Shown here: piece by piece, positions 1-5,298 of the stretch
How positions within the stretch are numbered: the first letter of the stretch is position 1
How the letters are laid out: every line of letters starts with the position of its first letter
Source: Candidatus Eiseniibacteriota bacterium
GTDB taxonomy: Bacteria; Joyebacterota; Joyebacteria; Joyebacterales; Joyebacteraceae
Direction: 5' to 3'
Length of the DNA stretch: 5,298 nucleotides
Assembly: GCA_030639555.1 (NCBI GenBank)
Contig: DAOWCM010000157.1
Coordinates: 1 to 5,298 of the forward strand
Translations under genes and position numbers: made by a program
The notes under the pieces: model-generated
What the model was told of the DNA's origin: nothing
The model's input: the letters and a program-made list of their open reading frames with translations, nothing else
The model's database searches: none

Positions 1-2414
1 GCCACACCGGCGACGTCGACCACCCTGTCGCCCTTGCCGAGCTTGATAATCCTGACGCCCTGAGTGTTGCGCCCGCTGCGTGCTATGCCCTTGACGGGAA
101 GGCGGATCATGACCCCCTTCGCGGTCATTATCATGACCTCATCCGGCTCGTTGACGATCTTGACGGCGACGACCTTCCCGTTTCTCTTGTTCGCCTTTAT
201 GGAGATGACGCCCTTGCCGCCGCGCTTGATGATGCGGTAGTCGGAAATGCTGGTCCGCTTGCCATACCCGTTCTCGGTCACCGACAGAACGGTCCCCTGT
301 TCACCGACGGCCACCACCATCCCGACGACCTCGTCGCCCTTCTCCAGGAGCGTACCCCGCACGCCGCGCGCCGTCCGGCCCATTTCGCGCACATCGCTCT
401 CCCGGAAGCGAATCGCCTTGCCGAGCCTCTTCGCGAGGACGACGTCGTGGTTGCCGTCGGTCACCGCGGCGTCAATGAGCTCGTCGCCCTTATCGATATT
501 GATGGCGCGGATGCCCCCGCGTCTCGGGTGCGAGTAGGCCGACAGCCTGGTCTTCTTGACGACGCCCTTCCTCGTCGCCATCACCACGAAGTGCTCGTCG
601 TCGAAGTCGCGGGCCGTGATGAACGTCGCTACGGAGTCATCCTTGTTCACCTGCAGCAGGTTAACGATCGCCTTGCCCTTGGCCGCGCGGCCGGCCTGCG
701 GAATCTCGTGCACTCTGAGCCAATGGCAATGGCCCCTCGGCGTGAAGAAGAGGATGTAGTCGTGAGTCGAGGCGATCAGGAGGTGCTCGACGAAGTCGTC
801 CTCTTTGGTACCCATGCCGGTGATACCCTTGCCCCCGCGTCGCTGCCTGCGGTAGGTCCCGACGCGAAGCCGCTTGATGTAGCCGGTGTGCGAGATCGAA
901 ATCGCCATGTCCTCCTCGGCGATCAGATCTTCAATCGCGAAGTCGGTCGTCGCATCGACGATTTCCGTACGTCTCTCGTTGCCGTAGGCCTCCGCCGCGG
1001 CCGTGATATCTTCCTTTATGATACCAAGCACCTTCGCCCTGCTCTCGAGAATACCCTTGAGTGTGGCGATGAGCTTGATGACCTCCTTGTACTCGTCCTC
1101 GATCTTCTTCCGCTGGAGCCCCGTCAGGCGCTGAAGCCTCATGTCGAGGATCGCCTGCGCCTGTATCTCCGCGAACTTGAATCTCTTCATCAGCTGCCCG
1201 CGCGCGTGATCAACGTCCTTCGACTTCTTGATGATCTGTACGATCTCGTCGATGTGGTCGAGGGCTTTCTTGAGTCCCTCGAGGATGTGCGCCCGCGCCT
1301 CTGCCTTCGCCAGTTCGAATTTCGTCCGCCTGACGATGACTTCCTCGCGGTGCGCGATGTAGTGGCTCAACATCTCCTTCAGGGTCATCACTTTCGGAAC
1401 GTTGTCGGTGAGCGCCAAGAGGATCGTCCCGAACGTCGTCTGCATCTGCGTGCTCTTGAAAAGCTGGTTCAGGATGACGTTCGCCTGTGCGTCCCGCTTC
1501 ATATCGATGACGACCCTGATCCCGTCGCGGTCGGACTCGTCGCGGATGTCGCGTATCCCGGTGATCTTGCCCTCGCGCACCAGATTGGCGATGGCCTCGA
1601 TGAGACTCGATTTGTTCACCATGAACGGGATCTCGGTAATGATGATGCTCTCCGAGTCGTTCCCGTGAACCTCGATGTTGGCCCGCGCGCGTACGATGAT
1701 GCGCCCGCGGCCCGTCAGATACGCGTCCCGCACACCGCTTCGCCCGAAGATGATGCCGCCCGTCGGGAAGTCCGGTCCGTGTATCATGCCCAGGAGTTTT
1801 TCCTCGGGAATGTCCGGGTCGTCGATGATCGCGATGATGCCCTCTGTGAGCTCCTCGAGGTTGTGGGGCGGGATGTTCGTCGCCATACCGACGGCGATGC
1901 CGGAAGCGCCGTTCATGAGAAGGTTGGGAAGCTTCGCGGGCAGCACCAGCGGCTCTTTGCGCGTGCCGTCGTAGTTCGGCACGAAATCGACCGTCTCTTT
2001 CTTGAGGTCCTCGAGCAGGTCCTCCGCGATGCGCGTCATGCGCGCTTCGGTGTATCGCTCGGCCGCCGCTCTGTCCCCGTCGATCGACCCGAAGTTACCC
2101 TGCCCGTCCACCAGCGGGTGCCTGAGCGAGAAGTCCTGCGCCATGCGGACCATCGCGTCATAGATGGCGACCGTTCCATGCGGGTGGTAGTTCCCGTTGA
2201 CGTCGCCGGAGATCTTCGCCGACTTCCTGTAGGGCTTGTTGTGCGCTAGCCCTAAGTCGTCCATCGCAACGAGGATGCGGCGCTGCACCGGCTTCAGGCC
2301 GTCCCTGACATCCGGCAGAGCCCTCGACACGATCACGCTCATCGCGTAATCGATGTACGACTTCTTCATCTCGTCTTCGATGACTACGGGAACTATTCTT
2401 TCGGTCGTTGGCAT
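1..2414 (-). CDS. gyrA: DNA gyrase subunit A (3' end cut by window edge)
   Basis: Breakage-reunion subunit of DNA gyrase, which with GyrB introduces negative supercoils using ATP. I read 804 full codons from the ATG at 2414 without a stop or frameshift. The start fits the family opening (RIVPVVIEDEMKKSYIDYAM) and has a GAGG ribosome site 5 nt upstream. The N-terminal half carries RALPDVRDGLKPVQRR, the quinolone-pocket segment HPHGTVAIYDAMVRM (H78-M92), catalytic Tyr121 in AAERYTEARM, and the DNA-intercalating Ile173 in GASGI. The C-terminal beta-pinwheel has six motifs about 51 residues apart (near 524, 575, 631, 679, 731, 781); the first is a perfect GyrA box, QRRGGKG (524-530), which argues for GyrA over ParC. 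Aligned by eye with E. coli, only a short tail after blade six is missing. It lacks the E. coli insertion in the coiled-coil region. It follows gyrB by 16 nt. Odd points are Thr81/Val82 and Glu119 (see findings). Confidence 0.98.
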   Translation of the reverse strand, partial: MPTTERIVPVVIEDEMKKSYIDYAMSVIVSRALPDVRDGLKPVQRRILVAMDDLGLAHNKPYRKSAKISGDVNGNYHPHGTVAIYDAMVRMAQDFSLRHPLVDGQGNFGSIDGDRAAAERYTEARMTRIAEDLLEDLKKETVDFVPNYDGTRKEPLVLPAKLPNLLMNGASGIAVGMATNIPPHNLEELTEGIIAIIDDPDIPEEKLLGMIHGPDFPTGGIIFGRSGVRDAYLTGRGRIIVRARANIEVHGNDSESIIITEIPFMVNKSSLIEAIANLVREGKITGIRDIRDESDRDGIRVVIDMKRDAQANVILNQLFKSTQMQTTFGTILLALTDNVPKVMTLKEMLSHYIAHREEVIVRRTKFELAKAEARAHILEGLKKALDHIDEIVQIIKKSKDVDHARGQLMKRFKFAEIQAQAILDMRLQRLTGLQRKKIEDEYKEVIKLIATLKGILESRAKVLGIIKEDITAAAEAYGNERRTEIVDATTDFAIEDLIAEEDMAISISHTGYIKRLRVGTYRRQRRGGKGITGMGTKEDDFVEHLLIASTHDYILFFTPRGHCHWLRVHEIPQAGRAAKGKAIVNLLQVNKDDSVATFITARDFDDEHFVVMATRKGVVKKTRLSAYSHPRRGGIRAINIDKGDELIDAAVTDGNHDVVLAKRLGKAIRFRESDVREMGRTARGVRGTLLEKGDEVVGMVVAVGEQGTVLSVTENGYGKRTSISDYRIIKRGGKGVISIKANKRNGKVVAVKIVNEPDEVMIMTAKGVMIRLPVKGIARSGRNTQGVRIIKLGKGDRVVDVAGV

Positions 2415-2419
2415 CGCGT

Positions 2420-2423
2420 CCTC
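2420..2423 (-). promoter_or_regulatory. Ribosome binding site of gyrA
   Basis: GAGG on the minus strand, 5 nt before the gyrA ATG at 2414, inside the 16-nt gap after the gyrB stop. It supports the chosen gyrA start and gives gyrA its own initiation site, although the gap is short enough for re-initiating ribosomes. Confidence 0.6.
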
Positions 2424-2430
2424 GTGAAGT

Positions 2431-4737
2431 CTAGATGTCCAGGTTGCGGACCTGCTTGGCGTGCGTCTCTATGAACTTGCGTCTAGGCTCGACCGCGTCT
2501 CCCATCAGGATGCTGAAGATGTGGTCGGCCTCGGCGGCGCTCTCTATCGTGACCAAGAGCATCACGCGGCGCTCGGGGTCCATCGTCGTGGCCCACAGCT
2601 GGTCGGGGTTCATTTCGCCCAGTCCCTTGAACCGCTGGATGTGCGCTCCCTCTTCACCGAGTCTCTTCAGGACCTTGCTCTTCTCCTTCTCATCGTACGC
2701 GTAGAACTCCTCCTTGCCCTTCTTTATCTTGTAGAGCGGTGGCTGGGCTATGAAGAGGTGTCCGTTCTCGATGAGCGCGGGCATGTACCTGTAGAAGAAC
2801 GTCAGAAGGAGCGTGCGGATGTGGGCGCCGTCCACGTCCGCGTCGGTCATGATGATGGTCTTGCCGTAGCGGAGCTTGTCGAGCGAGAACCCGCTGTCGT
2901 CCTCGCCGTTGTCGTCGTCTCCGCCCGCCCCCCTTACTCCAGCTCCCAGCGCAGTGATGATGGTGCCTATCTGCTCGTTGTGGAAGACCTTGTCGACTCT
3001 GGCCTTGAACACGTTCAGGATCTTGCCGCGCAGCGGCAGTATCGCCTGGTACCGCCTGTCGCGCCCCATCTTCGCCGACCCTCCGGCCGAGTCACCCTCA
3101 ACCAGGTATATCTCGCAGAGGTCCGGGTCGGTGATGGAACAGTCCGCGAGCTTCCCGGGCAAAGCGCTCCCCTCGAGCACCGACTTCCGCCGCGAGAGAT
3201 CGCGCGCCTTCCTCGCGGCCATCCGTGCCTGGGACGACGCCACGGCCTTCGATACTATCTTCTTCGCAACCGACGGCGTCTCCTCAAAGAACTCCTGGAG
3301 CCCCTCCCCCGCGATGGATGCCACCAGCCCCTTGATCTCGCTGTTACCCAGCTTGGTCTTCGTCTGTCCCTCGAACTGCGGCTCCTTGACCTTGACACTG
3401 ACGATCGCCGCAAGTCCCTCAAGGCAGTCGTCCCCGGACACCGGCTTCCCGCTCTTCCCGAACAGGTTGTTCTTCTCACCGTAGCTATTGATGGTCCGGG
3501 TCAGCGCCTGCTTGAAGCCCGTCAGGTGGGTGCCGCCCTCGATCGTGTTGATGTTGTTCGCGTAGGAGTGAATGCTCGGGCGGTACGAGTCGTTGTACTG
3601 AAGCGCGATCTCGACCGACGTGCCGTCCCTCTCGCGCTCGAAGTGCACGATCTTCTGGTGGAGAACGGTGCTGTTCTCGTTCATGAACTTCACGAACTCG
3701 CGAAGCCCACCCTTGTAGTAGAACTCGCTCTTCTCGCCTGTCCGGTCGTCCAACACGACGATCCTGAGCCCCGCGTTCAGGAACGCAAGTTCGCGGCACC
3801 GCGCCGCCACTATCTCAGAATCGAACTCAGTCTCTTCGAAGACCTCGGGGTCGGGCAGGAACGTGGTCTTGTTCCCACTTTTCTTCCTTTTGCCCGCAGG
3901 CTTGACCTTCGCCTCCGGGACGCCCCGGGCGTAACTCTGCGTGTAGATGATGCCGTCGCGCGAGACCTCGACCGTACACCACTCCGAGAGCGCATTGACG
4001 ACCGAGACACCCACGCCGTGCAGTCCGCCGGACACCTTGTAGCTGGACTTGTCGAACTTCCCGCCGGCGTGCAGCACGGTCATCACGACCTCAAGAGCCG
4101 ATTTCTTCTCCGTCGCGTGCCTGTCGACCGGGATGCCGCGCCCGTTGTCCTCGACCGAGACGCTGCCGTCCTTGTGGAGCACAACTGTGACCCTGTCGCA
4201 GAAACCGGCCATCGCCTCGTCGATGGAGTTGTCGACGACCTCGTAAACCAGGTGGTGGAGACCGCGCCTGCCGGTGTCGCCGATGTACATGGCGGGGCGC
4301 TTCCGCACGGCCTCGAGGCCCTTCAGGACCTGAATGTGCTTGGCGTCGTAGGACTTGTCGTCCTTGGCGTGGATGGGGAATTCGTCGACGACGGCGTGGT
4401 CGATCGACCTCGCCGCGTTCTTCTTCATTCGTTTGGAGGCGCTCGTCGTTGTCGGTACCGCCTTCGAGGTCTTGCGCGTGGCTTTCTTCGGCGCCGGCTT
4501 CTTCGGGCTGGCCGCCTTCCCCTTCACCGACCCACCGCCCGCTTTGGCCCTAGCCTTGCCGGCCGGCGCCTTCTTTGAAGTCTTCTTCGGTTTCGCCTTC
4601 GCGGTCTTAGCCACGGCTTTCTTCGGCGCCGCCTTCTTCGATCTCGCCGTTTTCTTCGTGGGCTTGACCTTCCCGGGGTCCTTTTTCTTAGACTTCGCCA
4701 TCGCCTTCTTCTCTGCTGTTGCGACCGGAGGCGCCAT
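2431..4737 (-). CDS. gyrB: DNA gyrase subunit B with a long lysine-rich N-terminal extension
   Basis: ATPase and TOPRIM subunit of DNA gyrase. From the ATG at 4737 the protein is 768 residues. Residues 10-106 are a Lys/Ala/Pro-rich tail (34 Lys and 4 Arg against 1 acidic residue), then a linker, and the normal GyrB begins at YDAKHIQVL (130). GHKL ATPase: catalytic Glu166 in EVVDNSIDEA, Asp197 in EDNGRGIP, lid GGLHGVG (237-243), Arg260 matching E. coli Arg136. Transducer: QTK loop 458-460. TOPRIM: EGDSAGG with Glu547, and DADVD with Asp632, 634 and 636. The C-terminus is the usual gyrase ending (KQVRNLDI). It lacks the roughly 170-residue insertion of E. coli GyrB but has an acidic insertion at 603-615. 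The ATG has GGGGGAG 9 nt upstream; alternatives are TTG at 4755 (774 residues) and ATG at 4701 (756 residues). The start lies inside dciA, suggesting coupled translation. GyrB rather than ParE because of the gyrA partner and overall fit. Confidence 0.97.
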   Translation of the reverse strand: MAPPVATAEKKAMAKSKKKDPGKVKPTKKTARSKKAAPKKAVAKTAKAKPKKTSKKAPAGKARAKAGGGSVKGKAASPKKPAPKKATRKTSKAVPTTTSASKRMKKNAARSIDHAVVDEFPIHAKDDKSYDAKHIQVLKGLEAVRKRPAMYIGDTGRRGLHHLVYEVVDNSIDEAMAGFCDRVTVVLHKDGSVSVEDNGRGIPVDRHATEKKSALEVVMTVLHAGGKFDKSSYKVSGGLHGVGVSVVNALSEWCTVEVSRDGIIYTQSYARGVPEAKVKPAGKRKKSGNKTTFLPDPEVFEETEFDSEIVAARCRELAFLNAGLRIVVLDDRTGEKSEFYYKGGLREFVKFMNENSTVLHQKIVHFERERDGTSVEIALQYNDSYRPSIHSYANNINTIEGGTHLTGFKQALTRTINSYGEKNNLFGKSGKPVSGDDCLEGLAAIVSVKVKEPQFEGQTKTKLGNSEIKGLVASIAGEGLQEFFEETPSVAKKIVSKAVASSQARMAARKARDLSRRKSVLEGSALPGKLADCSITDPDLCEIYLVEGDSAGGSAKMGRDRRYQAILPLRGKILNVFKARVDKVFHNEQIGTIITALGAGVRGAGGDDDNGEDDSGFSLDKLRYGKTIIMTDADVDGAHIRTLLLTFFYRYMPALIENGHLFIAQPPLYKIKKGKEEFYAYDEKEKSKVLKRLGEEGAHIQRFKGLGEMNPDQLWATTMDPERRVMLLVTIESAAEADHIFSILMGDAVEPRRKFIETHAKQVRNLDI
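2893..2931 (-). other. Acidic Gly/Asp insertion in the GyrB TOPRIM domain
   Basis: Residues 603-615 (counting from ATG 4737) read GAGGDDDNGEDDS. They lie between TALGAGVR and LDKLRYGK, where E. coli GyrB has only 12 residues between TALG and LRY; here there are 23. Six of the 13 residues are acidic and none is basic. The segment sits just upstream of the metal-binding DADVDGAH motif. It probably forms a flexible surface loop; its function is unknown. Confidence 0.75.
4480..4505 (-). repeat. Direct repeat copy A in the gyrB extension
   Basis: A 26-nt unit matching 4615-4640 at 25 of 26 positions. The two copies are 135 nt apart (exactly 45 codons), so they stay in frame. This copy encodes KKPAPKKA. 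It may be the remnant of an in-frame duplication that lengthened the Lys-rich tail, or result from shared codon choice in a low-complexity peptide. Confidence 0.7.
4615..4640 (-). repeat. Direct repeat copy B in the gyrB extension
   Basis: Partner of 4480-4505, with one mismatch in 26 nt. It encodes KKAAPKKA; the single base change makes Ala here where the other copy has Pro. Both copies use the same codons for the conserved Lys, Ala and Pro residues, which is somewhat more than the shared peptide requires. Confidence 0.7.
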
Positions 4738-5038
4738 ATGGTCTCGCTCCCCCAAGCACGAAGTGAATGTTGTCTATCGCCTTTCGACCGATTCGGTCGT
4801 TGATCTGGCGCAGTATGTTACGCTTCATCAGTGTCAGTTCCTGCGACCACACGGGGCTGTCAACCTCAACGAACAGTCTTCCGTTGTCCACCCTCAGGGC
4901 CCTCGCGTGCTCGGCTACTCTCCTGCCCACGATGTCGCTCCACTCAACGACGGCGCGCTGCTCCGAGAGTTTCTTCGAGAGCCCCAAGTCACGGAGGACG
5001 TCCGCGAGTATCTTTCCGATCGGCTCCGCCCATTTCAC
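4688..5038 (-). CDS. dciA: DciA-like DUF721 protein, probable replicative helicase loader
   Basis: A 116-residue protein of the DUF721 family, known from DciA as a partner and loader of DnaB in bacteria that lack DnaC/DnaI loaders. The pattern is typical: an N-terminal helix (EPIGKILADVLRDLGL), then W33-S-D-I-V-G38, then RVDNGRLFVEVDSPVW with Gly53 and Trp64, then ELTLMKRNILRQIN and IDNIHF. The fold is expected to be KH-like, acting at the origin or fork in the cytoplasm. The last 20 or so residues (PYGASGRNSREEGDGEV) are polar and probably disordered; much of this tail is encoded in the overlap with gyrB. The start is GTG; the first GTGA overlaps the recF stop by 4 nt, and GAGG lies 10 nt upstream within recF. 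An ATG at 5033 is out of frame. The family call is firm; the helicase-loading role is inferred from homologues and from position beside recF and gyrB. Confidence 0.88.
   Translation of the reverse strand: MKWAEPIGKILADVLRDLGLSKKLSEQRAVVEWSDIVGRRVAEHARALRVDNGRLFVEVDSPVWSQELTLMKRNILRQINDRIGRKAIDNIHFVLGGARPYGASGRNSREEGDGEV
4747..4753 (-). promoter_or_regulatory. Ribosome binding site deciding the gyrB start
   Basis: GGGGGAG on the minus strand, 9 nt before the ATG at 4737 and lying inside the dciA coding region. It overlaps the alternative TTG codon at 4755-4753, so that codon cannot be served by it. This favours the ATG at 4737 as the main gyrB start. Confidence 0.65.
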
Positions 5039-5298
5039 CGACGCTTGACCTCACCAGCTTCTACGACGAAGCTTCTGCTCCTGCGAGCCGCCCCGAGCGC
5101 GGGCGCACCTCTGGTCGAGGTCATCAGGGCCTGGCCCAGACCACCCACCAGTTCTAGCAGTGATGCCGCGCGTTGGTCGTCGAGCTCCGACATTATGTCG
5201 TCGAGAAGCACTACCACCCCGCGACCGTCGGAATCGAGCACCGCCGCCTGACCCAGTTTCAGCGCGATGGCGGCCGTCCGGTGCTGCCCCTGTGAACC
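5035..5298 (-). CDS. recF: RecF, C-terminal part (5' end outside the window)
   Basis: The last 87 codons of the DNA replication and repair protein RecF, an SMC-like ABC ATPase that binds gapped DNA and, with RecO and RecR, helps load RecA. The visible part begins with GSQGQHRTAAIALKLGQA, which contains the ABC signature motif (SQGQ). It is followed by Walker B and D-loop in VVVLLDDIMSELDDQR, a short helix (SLLELVGGLGQ) and the strand with MTSTR that matches the usual end of the ATPase head. It ends EAGEVKRR and stops at TGA 5037-5035, inside the dciA start codon region (GTGA). Walker A and the coiled-coil lobe are outside the window. Nothing in the visible part is damaged. The downstream genes are close enough to form one transcript. 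Confidence 0.95.
   Translation of the reverse strand, partial: GSQGQHRTAAIALKLGQAAVLDSDGRGVVVLLDDIMSELDDQRAASLLELVGGLGQALMTSTRGAPALGAARRSRSFVVEAGEVKRR
5049..5052 (-). promoter_or_regulatory. Probable ribosome binding site of dciA
   Basis: GAGG within GGTGAGGTC near the end of recF, 10 nt before the dciA GTG at 5038. The spacing is at the long end of normal. Together with the GTGA stop/start overlap it suggests that dciA translation depends partly on ribosomes finishing recF. Confidence 0.5.

Larger units (their letters stand above)
4351..4737 (-). other. N-terminal extension of GyrB, mostly H1-like and Lys/Ala/Pro-rich
   Basis: This part of gyrB encodes residues 1-129, about 125 more than E. 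coli GyrB has before the same point. The Lys-rich core is 4420-4710, built from loose KKxAPKKA, AKAKPKK and APAGKARAK units, and resembles eukaryotic H1 and bacterial H1-like tails. It should be disordered and able to bind DNA or other polyanions. The last 23 residues (107-129) contain more acidic and hydrophobic residues and look like a linker. The frame stays open through the whole stretch and shares a continuous frame with the conserved enzyme. The only ATG near the domain boundary (4428) has no ribosome site, so the tail is probably translated. Confidence 0.85.

Noticed and set aside
447..2249. Long + strand open frame opposite gyrA (600 codons)
   Set aside because: It lies wholly antisense to a clear gyrA, has no recognisable motif, and is rich in Arg, Val, Asp and Leu as expected of a frame mirrored from GC-rich coding DNA.
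2415..2430. Promoter or terminator between gyrB and gyrA
   Set aside because: The gap is only 16 nt and holds little beyond a ribosome site; no inverted repeat with a T-run is present.
2928..2933. Run of six G (minus strand) in gyrB as a possible sequencing or phase-variation site
   Set aside because: The frame is correct on both sides, leading into the TOPRIM DADVD motif, so there is no sign of an indel, and phase variation of an essential gene is unlikely.
2461..4578. Long + strand open frame opposite gyrB (705 codons)
   Set aside because: Same reason: antisense to conserved gyrB, no domain recognised, Arg/Val/Leu/Asp-rich composition typical of a shadow frame.
4681..4690. Possible programmed frameshift at an A-run (TAAGAAAAAG on the minus strand) at the dciA stop
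   Set aside because: It is not a full X XXY YYZ slippery heptamer in the dciA frame, the run comes after the stop codon, and gyrB has its own ATG and ribosome site.
1..4737. Topoisomerase IV (ParC/ParE) instead of gyrase
   Set aside because: A perfect GyrA box, six pinwheel blades, the gyrB-gyrA order next to recF and the GyrB C-terminal ending all favour gyrase.
4355..5251. + strand open frame of 298 codons crossing the gyrB start, dciA and recF
   Set aside because: Its Phe/Ala-rich N-terminal half, which looks like membrane segments, is just the reverse complement of the Lys/Ala codons of the GyrB tail (AAG read as CTT/TTC).

Overview
The window is a tightly packed, single-strand gene cluster, all on the minus strand. 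In transcription order (right to left) it holds the 3' end of recF, a dciA-like (DUF721) gene, gyrB, and gyrA with its last few codons cut off. This is the chromosome-origin type of arrangement (dnaA-dnaN-recF-[dciA]-gyrB-gyrA). The genes are identified from motifs read directly in the translations: the RecF SQGQ signature and Walker B, the DUF721 tryptophan/glycine pattern, the GyrB GHKL and TOPRIM motifs, and the GyrA catalytic tyrosine and GyrA box.

Layout: recF C-terminus at 5035-5298 (runs off the right edge); dciA at 4688-5038, sharing a GTGA start/stop overlap with recF; gyrB at 2431-4737, whose ATG lies 50 nt inside the dciA 3' end; gyrA at 1-2414, 16 nt after the gyrB stop and running off the left edge. 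There is no non-coding gap longer than 16 nt and I see no terminator, tRNA, CRISPR or mobile element. No promoter is evident, so the genes are probably read from a promoter upstream of recF. Translation of dciA and gyrB is probably coupled to the gene before.

The genes form a replication module. RecF loads the recombination machinery at gaps, DciA is the likely loader or partner of the replicative helicase, and GyrB2GyrA2 removes the positive supercoils made by the fork.

Organism: a GC-rich bacterium (roughly 60% by eye) that uses DciA rather than a DnaC-type loader. Actinobacteria share the recF-DUF721-gyrB-gyrA order, but the protein sequences do not look specifically actinobacterial. An uncultured lineage is plausible, but I cannot place it from sequence alone.

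This is core housekeeping DNA, and I found no new system. The oddest feature is GyrB: an extra N-terminal region of about 125 residues, mostly a histone-H1-like Lys/Ala/Pro tail, and a short acidic insertion just before the metal-binding DxDxD of TOPRIM. GyrA also departs from the E. coli sequence at the quinolone-binding positions and next to the catalytic tyrosine.
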